32,798 bases of DNA. It comes from Planctomicrobium sp. Lineage in GTDB: Bacteria; Planctomycetota; Planctomycetia; Planctomycetales; Planctomycetaceae. The notes under the pieces were generated by a model that saw only the letters and a program-made list of their open reading frames with translations, made no database searches and was not told the origin of the DNA. Position numbers and translations under genes: made by a program. This document shows, piece after piece, positions 8,138-16,503 of the stretch. The DNA lies in NCBI GenBank assembly GCA_030626405.1, contig DAOUPA010000013.1, positions 1 through 32,798 of the forward strand, given 5' to 3'. Every line of letters starts with the position of its first letter. The stretch's first letter is position 1.

Positions 8138-8310
8138 TCTTGACTTTGCATCGCTGGATATCGTGTGGGGTGGAAAGTCTGTCAGGCTATTCTCTCAATA
8201 ACAATCAAGTTAAACCAGCACCAAATGTGCGGCTCGTGGATTCGACCAGGGAGAGTGATTGGAAATTTGACAACAGGCCATCATCTGGGCGTTTCGCCTT
8301 CGTGAGGACA

Positions 8311-9648
8311 TCATGCGGTTCCATCATACAACTCTGTCTTGAAGACTGATGTCTGGCGTTCCAGGTACTCTTCTTTCGTCATCGCCGGGTTATTTTCCTT
8401 GAGAATGCCGCGGGCCTTGGCAGCATCGTTACTGAGCAATTCGACCGCCATCATGGCGAGCGTTTTTGCAGGTGCAATGTAGCCGTTCTCGTGATCAGCG
8501 ATGCACCAGTCAATCTGGTGATGTGCACCGGCGGCGCCTGTCATCATCGGGTGTAACACTGGCATGATTTGACTGAGATCGCCTGCATCGGTCGAGCCTC
8601 CGCTGTGTGGATAGTCGCGATAGTTCTCTTCGCCCAGGACTGCTCCCGCTGTATCGCGGAAGATCTCTGCGAGACCTGCATCATTTCGGAGCGGAAGATT
8701 TCCCGGCACAGTTTCGATTTCGACCTTGCATCCCATTGCCATGGCAGCTCCTCGCAAGGCACGATCAACTTTTTTGGAAGCGTCGAGAATCGCGTCAGGC
8801 GTCTTCGCGCGAACGTATGTCTCCATGCAAACTTCCGCAGGAATAATGTTCACGAGGTCGCCACCTTTGGTGATGACCGGGTGAATACGGACGCAATCCT
8901 GATCACGAAACGTTTCTCGCTGCGCATTGATCGCACTCAGCGCAAGCTGCGCCGCATAAAGAGCGTTGACTCCACGCTCGGGATAGATTCCGGCATGAGA
9001 TGCCTTCCCGAGAAAGCGGATGTTCTTTGCGAGGAATCCATTTGAAGAAGGTGCGATCCCCATACTCCCTTCGCTCACCTCAGGACTTGTTGAATGAATC
9101 ATTACCGCCATATCGATATCATCAAAATGTCCGAGCTTGATGAGTTCTTGCTTGCCGGTTAGAAATGAGGTTTTTCCCTTCTTGACTAAACTGACTCGGT
9201 AATTGATCTCGACGTACTCTTCTGCAGGCACGGCAAAGAAAACGATATTTCCTGAGAAGTGTTCCGCGATGCCGGTGTCCGAGAGCGCCATCGCCGCCCC
9301 CATTAATCCTGCAATTTGTGCGTTGTGTCCGCAAGCATGTGCTGCACCGGAAACAGGGTCGGCTCGAGGATGATCGGGAACTTGCAGTGCGTCTAGCTCA
9401 CCCATCAATGCAATCGTCGGGCCTTCCTTCGCCCCCCGCAATACGGCTTTGACTCCCGTGATCGCGAGTCCATCTTCGAAGGTTAAGCCGACTTGATCGA
9501 AGGTTTGCTTCACGCGGTCTGCTGTTCGTGTTTCCTTAAACCCCAACTCCGGCGCGTCCATAATCGACTCGCCGATGTTGATAATGTCGTCCCGTCGTCG
9601 GTCGATAGCATTGCAGATCTCTGGTTTCCACGTGTTGGGATCGGTCAT
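8311..9648 (-). CDS. M20 family amidohydrolase / aminoacyl-hydrolase (AbgB-like)
   Basis: The 445-residue protein has the M20D landmarks in order: LMGELDALQVP (81-91), AAHACGHNAQ (102-111, His and Cys metal ligands), AVPAEEYVE (the Glu pair with the catalytic base), KASHAGIYPERGVNA in the dimerisation or lid domain, and HSGGSTDAGDLS towards the C-terminus. Relatives include p-aminobenzoyl-glutamate hydrolase subunit B and N-acyl-amino-acid hydrolases, which cleave amide bonds using two metal ions. No signal peptide is visible, so it should be cytoplasmic. The ATG at 9648 starts MTDPNTWKPE and has no strong Shine-Dalgarno sequence. It probably shares a transcript with the downstream Tat amidohydrolase. 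The exact substrate is unresolved. Confidence 0.85.
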   Translation of the reverse strand: MTDPNTWKPEICNAIDRRRDDIINIGESIMDAPELGFKETRTADRVKQTFDQVGLTFEDGLAITGVKAVLRGAKEGPTIALMGELDALQVPDHPRADPVSGAAHACGHNAQIAGLMGAAMALSDTGIAEHFSGNIVFFAVPAEEYVEINYRVSLVKKGKTSFLTGKQELIKLGHFDDIDMAVMIHSTSPEVSEGSMGIAPSSNGFLAKNIRFLGKASHAGIYPERGVNALYAAQLALSAINAQRETFRDQDCVRIHPVITKGGDLVNIIPAEVCMETYVRAKTPDAILDASKKVDRALRGAAMAMGCKVEIETVPGNLPLRNDAGLAEIFRDTAGAVLGEENYRDYPHSGGSTDAGDLSQIMPVLHPMMTGAAGAHHQIDWCIADHENGYIAPAKTLAMMAVELLSNDAAKARGILKENNPAMTKEEYLERQTSVFKTELYDGTA

Positions 9649-9909
9649 TGTCTTAGTGTCCTGACTTTAAGGGTGCGAACAGGATAGAGGTTGCCATACT
9701 GAAATGGGAGTCGCACAGTCATCACACGCGGGACGCTGATTGTCGCCAACAGGATTCGCGATCAAAGGTGGCTCAAACTTGTGCACAAGGCTGAGCGTTC
9801 ACTAATCTGACGAGAGTTTCTCTACGAATGATTTCTAGACTCTGGAGAAACTCGAAATCCTCGATGTGAACTCCGATGGTTCGCCACTGACTGCACGAGA
9901 GACGCCAGT
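9649..9909. other. Intergenic stretch without a recognisable gene
   Basis: This is the divergent region between the M20 gene and the decayed stub. All frames are short. A plus-strand frame reading KLEILDVNSDGSPLTARE was noted but has no start or continuation. It presumably holds the promoters of the flanking genes; no convincing -35/-10 pair, tRNA or hairpin terminator was found. Confidence 0.4.
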
Positions 9910-10084
9910 ATGAATTTTGCACGTTGGACGATCAGAATTTTAGCACTGGCAGTCTGCTGGCCTACTCTTAGACTCAATGCACAAGGATTCTCACCTATCG
10001 TTGATGCCGGAGAAAGTTTTGAAGGAACTCAAACCTCAACAGGTACGTGACCTCATGAAGTATTTACAGAGTAGTGAGAATTGA
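9910..10084 (+). pseudogene. Decayed gene stub: signal-peptide start plus tail of a c-type-cytochrome-domain protein
   Basis: From the ATG at 9910 a 46-codon frame begins MNFARWTIRILALAVCWPTL and reaches a plausible signal-peptidase site (LNAQG), then stops at 10050. In the next frame 10001-10084 reads LMPEKVLKELKPQQVRDLMK followed by YLQSSEN and a stop. From memory this is the characteristic C-terminal tail of large planctomycete proteins with cytochrome-c or heme-binding domains, often ending in 'LMPEGLLKALKPEQVRDLxAYLQS'. An N-terminal signal joined out of frame to a C-terminal tail is best explained by an internal deletion of an exported multi-domain protein. It lies 19 bp before the ceramidase-like gene, which may still use its promoter. 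A chance small exported peptide is the alternative. Confidence 0.6.
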
Positions 10085-10103
10085 CTGACACATGGAGTCG
10101 ATG

Positions 10104-11507
10104 ATGAGATTTTCCACTTCACTTCTATTGATCGTCACTTCGCTCTCAATCTCGGCGGAGGCGGAGCCATGGCGAGCTGGAACAGCCATCGCGGTGATCA
10201 CTCCGGATCACCCCATGATGCTGGCGGGCTTCGGCAGTCGTAAGCGGCCAGCTGAAGGGACTTTCACAGAATTGCACGCCAAAGCGCTGGCGTTCGAGGA
10301 CGAGGCAGGGACTCGGTTGGTCATCATAACATGCGACTTGATCGGTATTCCGCGCCCGTTGCGAGAACGAGTCGAAAAGCATGTCGGTGAGAAATTTCGA
10401 TTGCCACCGGAATCGTTGCTGCTGAACGCTTCACACACTCACTGCGGCCCCGAACTGCAAATGACACCGACTGCATTGGAAGAACTCTCCGACGAGCGGA
10501 AGAAGCTCACGATCAAATATTGCCAGCGACTGGAAGACACGCTGGTCGAGTTGATCGGTCAGGCACTCGATGATCTCGCACCGGTCAAGTTACGATACAG
10601 CCACTCACGTTGCGGGTTCGCGATGAACCGGCGTCTTAAGAATCCAGATCCGAGCGGTGAACCGTACTTGAATCACCCGAATCCAGACGGCCCGGTCGAT
10701 CATGACGTTCCGGTTCTCCAGGTCGTCGACACTGAGGGTCAGCTACGAGCAGTTTTGTTCGGTTACGCCTGCCATAACACGACCATGTGGGAGAATCAGT
10801 ACGCCGGAGACTACGCGGGCTATGCTCAGCGTTTTCTTGAGCAGGATCATCCTGGTGCCATCGCGATGTTCATGACTGGTTGTGCCGGAGATCAATGCGG
10901 TTACCCTCGCGGAACAATGATACACGCTCGACGGCACGGTCGTACACTGGCAACCGCCGTTGATGCTGCGCTCGGAAACAAGCAGCGAACAATCAACGGC
11001 GATCTCCAACTTCAGTTCAGCCGAGTTGAAATCGACTACGCACCACCACCCACTCGCGGGCAACTCGAATCAGTTGTGGCCGGTCGCTCAGATGCTACCT
11101 TCAAAGATTATGAACTGACACCAACGCACGCGAAGCGTCTGCTGCGACAGCTCGACCGCGAAGGATCGCTGCGATTATCGTATGACTATCCCGTGCAGAC
11201 AACTCGGTTTGGCAATGACCTTGTGTTGGTCGCGCTGGCGGGTGAGGTTGTGGTCGATTATTCGCTGCGTCTGAAACGCGAATTCGCTGGATCGGCTGCG
11301 ATTTGGGTCGCTGGTTACAGCAACGATGTCTTTGCTTACATTCCCAGTCGGCGATTGCTGCAGGAAGGTGGCTACGAACCTCGCCGCTCGATGAACTGGA
11401 TGACCACCATCGTGCAGCCGGGGCCTTTTGCTCTGTCGACCGAAGAGCGGATCGTAGAGAAAGTTCACGAATTGCTTCACAGCAGCGAGAGAACGACACA
11501 ACAATAA
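10104..11507 (+). CDS. Exported neutral/alkaline ceramidase-like protein
   Basis: The product has a Sec signal (MRFSTSLLLIVTSLSISAEA) followed by the neutral/alkaline ceramidase N-terminal fold: GTAIAVITPDHPMMLAGFGS, then LVIITCDLIGIP, LLLNASHTHCGPEL with the presumed zinc-binding His residues, YACHNTTMW, and FMTGCAGDQCG where true ceramidases have a GTSAGD-like loop bearing the catalytic Ser. At about 468 residues it is shorter than full ceramidases (650-750) and lacks the C-terminal Ig-like domain, as do many planctomycete homologues. The substrate may therefore be some other N-acyl compound. The track start (10092) has no Shine-Dalgarno sequence; GGAG at 10094-10097 sits six bases before the ATG at 10104, which I prefer (10101 is also possible). 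A polysaccharide deacetylase gene follows on the same strand. Confidence 0.8.
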   Translation: MRFSTSLLLIVTSLSISAEAEPWRAGTAIAVITPDHPMMLAGFGSRKRPAEGTFTELHAKALAFEDEAGTRLVIITCDLIGIPRPLRERVEKHVGEKFRLPPESLLLNASHTHCGPELQMTPTALEELSDERKKLTIKYCQRLEDTLVELIGQALDDLAPVKLRYSHSRCGFAMNRRLKNPDPSGEPYLNHPNPDGPVDHDVPVLQVVDTEGQLRAVLFGYACHNTTMWENQYAGDYAGYAQRFLEQDHPGAIAMFMTGCAGDQCGYPRGTMIHARRHGRTLATAVDAALGNKQRTINGDLQLQFSRVEIDYAPPPTRGQLESVVAGRSDATFKDYELTPTHAKRLLRQLDREGSLRLSYDYPVQTTRFGNDLVLVALAGEVVVDYSLRLKREFAGSAAIWVAGYSNDVFAYIPSRRLLQEGGYEPRRSMNWMTTIVQPGPFALSTEERIVEKVHELLHSSERTTQQ

Positions 11508-11571
11508 TGACACCCGTTGGAGTGTGTCATGGACCAACTTGAGTGTGGCTACCAGCGAAAGCGAAATCCTC

Positions 11572-12582
11572 ATGCTGACGAACCGATCAAACCCATCTCT
11601 GACACGCCGCTCTTTCCTCGCTGGGACTGCTGCCGGAGTGATGACAAATGCTGTTGGTTATTCACAGGAAAACCGACGCGGCAAGAGATCGCAAATTGCC
11701 ATCACCTTCGATTTGGAAATGAGCCGAATGTATCCCACGCGGGATATCATGGAGTGGGATTTTCAGAAGGGCAACCTGAACGAGCCGACAAAGAATTATG
11801 CTCTCAACGCCGCTCGCATTGCCAAAGACCTTGGCGGGATGATCCACTTCTTCTGTGTCGGTCGAGTGCTGGAACAGTCAAACATCGACTGGCTGAAAGA
11901 AATCGTCGAGATGGGACATCCAATCGGGAATCATACTTACGACCATGTGAATGTCTGGTCCAGAAAACCCGAGCAGACGCAGTTTCGATTTCAACGTTCA
12001 CCTTGGTTGATTCGCGGGAAGACGGCGGAGGAGATCATTCGCGAAAACATCCGGATCACTACTCTCGCCATGAAAGAACGACTGGGGATCGATCCCGATG
12101 GCTTCCGCACGCCGGGTGGTTCGAGTGGAGCACTTAATGGGCGTGGAGACATCCAGCAATTGTTACTGGACGAAGGTTTCACCTGGGTTAGTTCAAAATA
12201 TCCACCACACAAAAGCAGCAAAGCGGGAGTTGAGCCAACCGACGACGTCTTCGCATCGATTGTTAAAGCTCAGCAGCAAGCGCAGCCGTACGTCTACTCA
12301 ACAGAATTGATCGAAATTCCCATGAGTCCGATTAGCGATGTCGGAGCGTTTCGCACCAGTCGCTGGAAGCTGAATCACTTCTTGAAATCCGTTCAACAAT
12401 GTGTTGAATGGGCGATCGAGAATGGTGCCGTGTTCGACTATCTCTGCCATCCATCGATCATGTACGTCGAAGACCCAAACTTTGAAACCGTCAAACTGAT
12501 CTGCGATCTGGTGAAACAAGCTGGAGACAAAGCCGAGATCGTGGGGCTGAGTGCGATTGCAGAAAGCGTTACTGAGAAGTGA
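11572..12582 (+). CDS. Tat-exported polysaccharide deacetylase (NodB-like) family protein
   Basis: The ORF track extends to a GTG at 11524, but the ATG at 11572 gives a clean twin-arginine signal (SLTRRSFLAGTAAGVM) directly at the N-terminus, so 336 residues is preferred. The NodB homology shows IAITFDLEMSRMYP (Asp near residue 47), GNHTYDHVN (metal-binding His-x3-His), GFRTPGGSSG (motif 3) and DYLCHPS near the C-terminus. The canonical TFDDG motif is TFDLE, so the usual metal-binding second Asp is absent; the neighbouring Glu may substitute or activity may be lost. Family members de-N-acetylate chitin-type or peptidoglycan sugars outside the cytoplasm. It lies 64 bp after the ceramidase-like gene and 55 bp before the isochorismatase-like gene, consistent with one operon. 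Confidence 0.8.
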   Translation: MLTNRSNPSLTRRSFLAGTAAGVMTNAVGYSQENRRGKRSQIAITFDLEMSRMYPTRDIMEWDFQKGNLNEPTKNYALNAARIAKDLGGMIHFFCVGRVLEQSNIDWLKEIVEMGHPIGNHTYDHVNVWSRKPEQTQFRFQRSPWLIRGKTAEEIIRENIRITTLAMKERLGIDPDGFRTPGGSSGALNGRGDIQQLLLDEGFTWVSSKYPPHKSSKAGVEPTDDVFASIVKAQQQAQPYVYSTELIEIPMSPISDVGAFRTSRWKLNHFLKSVQQCVEWAIENGAVFDYLCHPSIMYVEDPNFETVKLICDLVKQAGDKAEIVGLSAIAESVTEK

Positions 12583-12637
12583 AAACAACCAGTCACCGCA
12601 GATTCCTGTCACAGGATAATTGAAAGGAACACAAGTC

Positions 12638-13708
12638 ATGTCTCAAACGACTCACTCATTCAGCTACGTTCTGAATGCGGCGATGTTCGTGGCCTTTTCT
12701 TTGTCAGTTGCTTCGGCGGAAGAACCGGCTCGCGTATACAATAATCATTTGAAGCTCCTGAAAGACGCAAAGCCGCTGCTGGCCGACTATCCGGAATTCA
12801 TCCAGCCGATCGAGGAAGTGCGGCGGTACGAGGCACCGCTACTAGTGGATGATGAGAACGCCAATCTGGATGTGCGAGCCTGGCGATTTTCATACAATGC
12901 TCGCGGAATCATCGAAATGCCGAATCGTTTGCGAGCCGATAAGACTGCGGTGATTATGGTTCATCCCTGGGGAATCGATGACGGACAAGGCTGGAAGACT
13001 CCAGAACCAGCTGGGGCTTGTGACTTCTGTACGCCCACAAAAAACCATCTCGCTGGACGTCATACGCGTGAAGTTATCAACCCCTTTCTGAACCAGATGC
13101 GCGGTCACGTCTCGCTGGTAATGTACAGCCTGATCGCTCCTGCTGATCCGATTCGCAAGAAACTCTACCGCACGTTCGATCACAACCCTTCAGCGGAGGA
13201 GCGTGCGGAAGCAAAGAAGCAACTCGCAGAGAGACTCAGCAGTCTTCCGTACAAAGGTCAGCCGCTTGTGGAGAAGTTAACGCTCTCCAGTGACCGACCT
13301 GTCATTGACTACTTTCGGCAGTTCCCTGGCCTCAGCGCCAACGACCATTACAACGGCAAGGGATTTTGGAACGTCCCCGTGCCGGTGACCGCCGACGTGA
13401 CCGTGCACCCTGACGACGTGTTGATATTCGACCAGGAAGGGTACGAGCCGCTCAAGAATTTTCTCAACAAGCACGGCATCCGCCACGTCTTACTAACCGG
13501 CTACGCAACCGACATGTGCTTCTGCCGCACGACGGCAGGTTACGAAAATCTCTCGCGGGACTTCAACGTCTTCCTCGTCGGCGACGCCACTCTCGCAACT
13601 TTCCCGGCGAACTCCAGTCCTCGATACGCGACGAATGCTCACATTTCGTTCGCTTCCATCAACCACTTGATCACGCAAGTTTCATGGATCAAGAAACAAG
13701 AAAAGTGA
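12638..13708 (+). CDS. Exported isochorismatase-like cysteine hydrolase
   Basis: AAAGGA nine bases before the ATG at 12638 supports that start over the TTG at 12620. The 356-residue product has a signal peptide (NAAMFVAFSLSVASAEEPA). The isochorismatase-like fold is clearest at the end: IRHVLLTGYATDMCFCRTTA has the nucleophilic Cys in the family motif 'GvaTdxC', followed by FNVFLVGDATLATFP. Family proteins (nicotinamidase, N-carbamoylsarcosine amidase, isochorismatase) use Asp-Lys-Cys. Here the first strand reads AVIMVHPWGIDDGQG rather than VIDxQxDF, so the catalytic Asp is displaced or missing. It is far longer than the usual 180-220 residues, with an extra N-terminal region of about 70 residues and an internal insertion. 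It ends 35 bp from convergent dnaB. An amide hydrolase role is inferred. Confidence 0.75.
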   Translation: MSQTTHSFSYVLNAAMFVAFSLSVASAEEPARVYNNHLKLLKDAKPLLADYPEFIQPIEEVRRYEAPLLVDDENANLDVRAWRFSYNARGIIEMPNRLRADKTAVIMVHPWGIDDGQGWKTPEPAGACDFCTPTKNHLAGRHTREVINPFLNQMRGHVSLVMYSLIAPADPIRKKLYRTFDHNPSAEERAEAKKQLAERLSSLPYKGQPLVEKLTLSSDRPVIDYFRQFPGLSANDHYNGKGFWNVPVPVTADVTVHPDDVLIFDQEGYEPLKNFLNKHGIRHVLLTGYATDMCFCRTTAGYENLSRDFNVFLVGDATLATFPANSSPRYATNAHISFASINHLITQVSWIKKQEK

Positions 13709-13743
13709 TCTTTCCAATGAGTTTCCTCCGATTTTCAAGAGTG

Positions 13744-15117
13744 TTAAAAATCGTCAGGGGCGACCATCGGGCTTTTGTCGCCGAATTTGAGCATCTCTTT
13801 GAGCCAGGTTAGTTCGATGGTTCCGATCGGGCCGTGACGGTTTTTTGAGATGATCAAGTCAGCCTCGCCAGGACGGTCTTCAGGGTCGTATGCTTCCGGT
13901 CGATGCAGGAACATGACGATGTCTGCGTCCTGTTCGATGGCACCGCTCTCACGGAGGTCGGAGAGTCGGGGACGCTTGTCTTCGCGTTGTTCAACGCCAC
14001 GATTCAATTGGGCGAGGGCGATGACCGGAATGTCGAGATCTTTGGCGAGGAATTTGAGTCGACGAGTGATCGAAGAAATCTGTTGCTCTCGCGGCATGTT
14101 TTTGTCTTCAGTTTCGATCAACTGAAGGTAGTCGATGATGACAATATCCAAAGTCGCACGTCGTTTCAGTCTCCGGGCGATGGCTGCGATTTGAGACATT
14201 GTTCGACCGGATTGGTCGTCGATGAAAATGTGGTAGTCCCGCATAATCGTGGACGCTTCCATGAGCATGCTCTGTTCGAATTCGTCGAGTTCTCCCTGTC
14301 GGAGTTTGTGACCGCTCACTTTTGCCTCAATGCAAAGTAACCGCTCTGCGAGTTCAAGTTTCGATTGTTCAAGACTGAACAGCAGCACTCCTCTGTTGAG
14401 TTTGGCGATGGACATCGCAAAATTACAAACCAACGCTGTCTTTCCCATACTCGGGCGAGCAGCAAGCACGACAAGTTCTGAAGGTTGAAATCCACTGGTG
14501 TATTCATCCAGTCCGGTGAATCCGGTGTGCAGTCCACTGACGGATCCGTCCTGATCCATCCGTTCAAAGATTCGCTGGAATGTCAGATCAAGAATGGCTG
14601 CAATTTCGATTTTGTCGATGTTTTCTTGCTGTTCGACAATTCCAAAAATTCGTTTTTCGGCTTTTGCAAGAATCTCCTCGACATCCTCACCTCCGTGGTA
14701 AGCCTCGCGCAGAGAATCTGTGCAAGCGTCAATCAAGCTCCGTTGCAGCCAGGCATCCCGCACAATCTTCGCATAGTATTCAGCATGTGCCGCGTGGGGG
14801 ACAGTCCCCATGATTTCGTTGAGGTAAACCGCTCCTCCGACTTCTTCGAACTCGCCTCTTTTCTCAAGCTCATGGCTGAGTGTAATGACATCCAAGGCGC
14901 GAACGCCTTTTTCGTACATGTCATGAATGCACTGGAAGATCAGGCGATGGGAATTGGTGTAGAAGCAGTGAGACTGGACGTGTTGAATGACTTCGTCGAA
15001 GGCTTCGCTGGAAAACAAGAGACTCCCGAGGACGCTCTTTTCCGCATCAAGATTCTGCGGTGGAATTTTACCGAGAAGGTCCGGTGTTGAACCTCCAGAA
15101 CCATTTCCGTTGGACAT
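13744..15117 (-). CDS. dnaB: Replicative DNA helicase DnaB
   Basis: This is the hexameric helicase that unwinds DNA at the replication fork. The 457-residue product has the N-terminal DnaB domain (PPQNLDAEKSVLGSLLFS) and the RecA-like motor: Walker A ARPSMGKTAL near residue 220, Walker B DIVIIDYLQLIE, then ALAQLNRGVEQR and SGAIEQDADIVMFLHRP. The length is typical. A Gly/Ser-rich leader of about 12 residues precedes the first helix. The track start at 15120 is a GTG; the ATG at 15117 has a perfect AAGGAGG (15124-15130) six bases upstream and is preferred. It is the last gene of the leftward rplY-pth-rpsF-ssb-rplI-dnaB cluster and lies about 195 bp after rplI. That gap shows no gene or obvious terminator. 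Confidence 0.97.
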   Translation of the reverse strand: MSNGNGSGGSTPDLLGKIPPQNLDAEKSVLGSLLFSSEAFDEVIQHVQSHCFYTNSHRLIFQCIHDMYEKGVRALDVITLSHELEKRGEFEEVGGAVYLNEIMGTVPHAAHAEYYAKIVRDAWLQRSLIDACTDSLREAYHGGEDVEEILAKAEKRIFGIVEQQENIDKIEIAAILDLTFQRIFERMDQDGSVSGLHTGFTGLDEYTSGFQPSELVVLAARPSMGKTALVCNFAMSIAKLNRGVLLFSLEQSKLELAERLLCIEAKVSGHKLRQGELDEFEQSMLMEASTIMRDYHIFIDDQSGRTMSQIAAIARRLKRRATLDIVIIDYLQLIETEDKNMPREQQISSITRRLKFLAKDLDIPVIALAQLNRGVEQREDKRPRLSDLRESGAIEQDADIVMFLHRPEAYDPEDRPGEADLIISKNRHGPIGTIELTWLKEMLKFGDKSPMVAPDDF

Positions 15118-15312
15118 CACTTCCCTCCTTGCGGCACAACCGATTCGGTTTGCCTGTTCCTGGCGTTCTCAGCAAGTGTTTGTGCGTGCTGATTGAAGAA
15201 GCGTCATGAAAATTGATTGTCACAACACGGCAAGACTTCGTCCAGACACGCAGACATCCCGCCCATTTGAGCGAGATGTCAAAAGCGATACCGTAGTGAT
15301 CTCAGGTAGGTT

Positions 15313-15825
15313 CTATTTGATCGAAGCCGCTGGAACGACCCAGACTTTGACTTCGGTCTTCACACTATGATCGAGTTCAATCGGAATGGTGTACATCCCC
15401 AGAGCTTTGATCGGACCTTCCATTTTGACCATGTTTGGATTCACTGGATAGCCTGCGGTCACCATGGCTTTACTGACATCGACAGCAACGATCGAACCAT
15501 AGAGCTGGCCTTCGTCGGTGGCGTTTGCTTCGAGTGTGACGCTGTAGTTTTTGATTTTTTCACCAAGAGCCTTGAGGTCTTTACGGTGAGCGACGATCGC
15601 CTCGTCCTGGCGTTTTCGATGGCTTTCGACCATCTTTTTGTTGGCTTCAGTCGCGATAGTTGCAAGTCCCATAGGGACAAGATAGTTCCGTGCGAAGCCA
15701 GGCTTCACGCGTACAATTGCGCCTTGCTCGCCGAGGTGAGGAACAGTTTCCGCGAGCAGTAACTCAATTCCACCTTTTCGATCTTTGGATCGAATCCGTT
15801 GTCCGCGTTTACGTTGAACGACCAT
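15313..15825 (-). CDS. rplI: 50S ribosomal protein bL9
   Basis: bL9 binds 23S rRNA at the base of the L1 stalk and helps keep the reading frame. The 170-residue product contains the N-terminal RNA-binding signature (ELLLAETVPHLGEQGAIVRV followed by KPGFARNYLVPMGLA), a long connecting helix (NKKMVESHRKRQDEAIVAHR) and the C-terminal domain (DEGQLYGSIVAVDVSKAM ... ALGMYTIPIELDHSV). It is about 20 residues longer than the usual 148, owing to a basic N-terminal extension (MVVQRKRGQRIRSKDRKGG). AGGAG seven bases before the ATG fixes the start. It follows ssb after only 71 bp, where many bacteria have rpsR. Confidence 0.97.
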   Translation of the reverse strand: MVVQRKRGQRIRSKDRKGGIELLLAETVPHLGEQGAIVRVKPGFARNYLVPMGLATIATEANKKMVESHRKRQDEAIVAHRKDLKALGEKIKNYSVTLEANATDEGQLYGSIVAVDVSKAMVTAGYPVNPNMVKMEGPIKALGMYTIPIELDHSVKTEVKVWVVPAASIK

Positions 15826-15896
15826 ATCTAAACTCCTGAATCAGCCAGCTGGCTGCAACATTATCTCTGATTGAATTGAACTAACTTTTATATGCT

Positions 15897-16376
15897 TTAG
15901 AACGGGACGTCACTATCTGAGACGCCTGCCGATCCGGAATCGTAGAATGAGTCGGCCGCATCATTTCCGGACTGTTGTGGTGGCGATTGCTGCTGCCCTG
16001 CATTTGAAGAGCCGCGAGAAGGAGCTCCACCTCCACCACCACGACTACCAAGCATCGTCATACTTTCTCCGACAACACGCAGTTTTGAACGTTTTTTTCC
16101 GGTCTCACGGTCATCCCAGGTGTCGAGTTGTAATCGACCTTCAATTAATACCGAACTCCCTTTGGAGAGGTATTCCCCTGCGACTTCTGCTTGGCGTGCC
16201 CAGAGGGTCACATCAACGAAGGTCGTTTCTTCTCGCTTTTGATTTTGCTGTTTGTCGAACCAAGTTCGATTCACGGCAAGACCGAGTTCAGTCACGGCAG
16301 TCCCGCTTGTGACGTATTTGACTTCCGGGTCTCGTGTCAAATTCCCGATCAGAATTACTTTGTTAAAGCTAGCCAT
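15897..16376 (-). CDS. ssb: Single-stranded DNA-binding protein
   Basis: SSB coats single-stranded DNA during replication, recombination and repair, and recruits partners through its tail. The 159-residue product has the OB fold (FNKVILIGNLTRDPEVKYVT, TFVDVTLWARQAEVAGEYLS, SSVLIEGRLQLDTW), a Gly/Gln/Ser/Pro-rich disordered linker (residues about 110-145), and the acidic partner-binding tip DSDVPF, equivalent to DDDIPF in E. coli. Length and architecture are standard. The ATG at 16376 is preceded by TAGGAAG. It lies between rpsF (127-bp gap) and rplI (71-bp gap) in the classic rpsF-ssb cluster. Confidence 0.97.
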   Translation of the reverse strand: MASFNKVILIGNLTRDPEVKYVTSGTAVTELGLAVNRTWFDKQQNQKREETTFVDVTLWARQAEVAGEYLSKGSSVLIEGRLQLDTWDDRETGKKRSKLRVVGESMTMLGSRGGGGGAPSRGSSNAGQQQSPPQQSGNDAADSFYDSGSAGVSDSDVPF

Positions 16377-16503
16377 GACGCTTCCTAAAAAAACGTGAGT
16401 AAAAGCAACCTGGAGCAGGATTGTGAATCAGTGAAGAATTTTTCCACTCGAAAAAGCGAGGAACTTCAAGAGATAAAACGTGCATGCTCGTTTGGAAGCT
16501 ACT

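Noticed and set aside
9840-9909. Frame KLEILDVNSDGSPLTARE as a possible EF-hand or leucine-rich remnant
   Set aside because: Too short, lacks start and neighbours in frame, and the EF-hand spacing is incomplete.
11517-12137. 206-aa plus-strand ORF beginning MECVMDQLECGYQRKRN
   Set aside because: It is a frame-shifted shadow of the polysaccharide deacetylase gene, whose own frame shows a Tat signal and NodB motifs.
13709-13743. Bidirectional terminator between the isochorismatase-like gene and dnaB
   Set aside because: The 35-bp convergent gap has no stable stem followed by a T-run.
14485-15090. 201-aa plus-strand ORF inside dnaB
   Set aside because: It is antisense to unambiguous DnaB coding sequence and has no recognisable domain.
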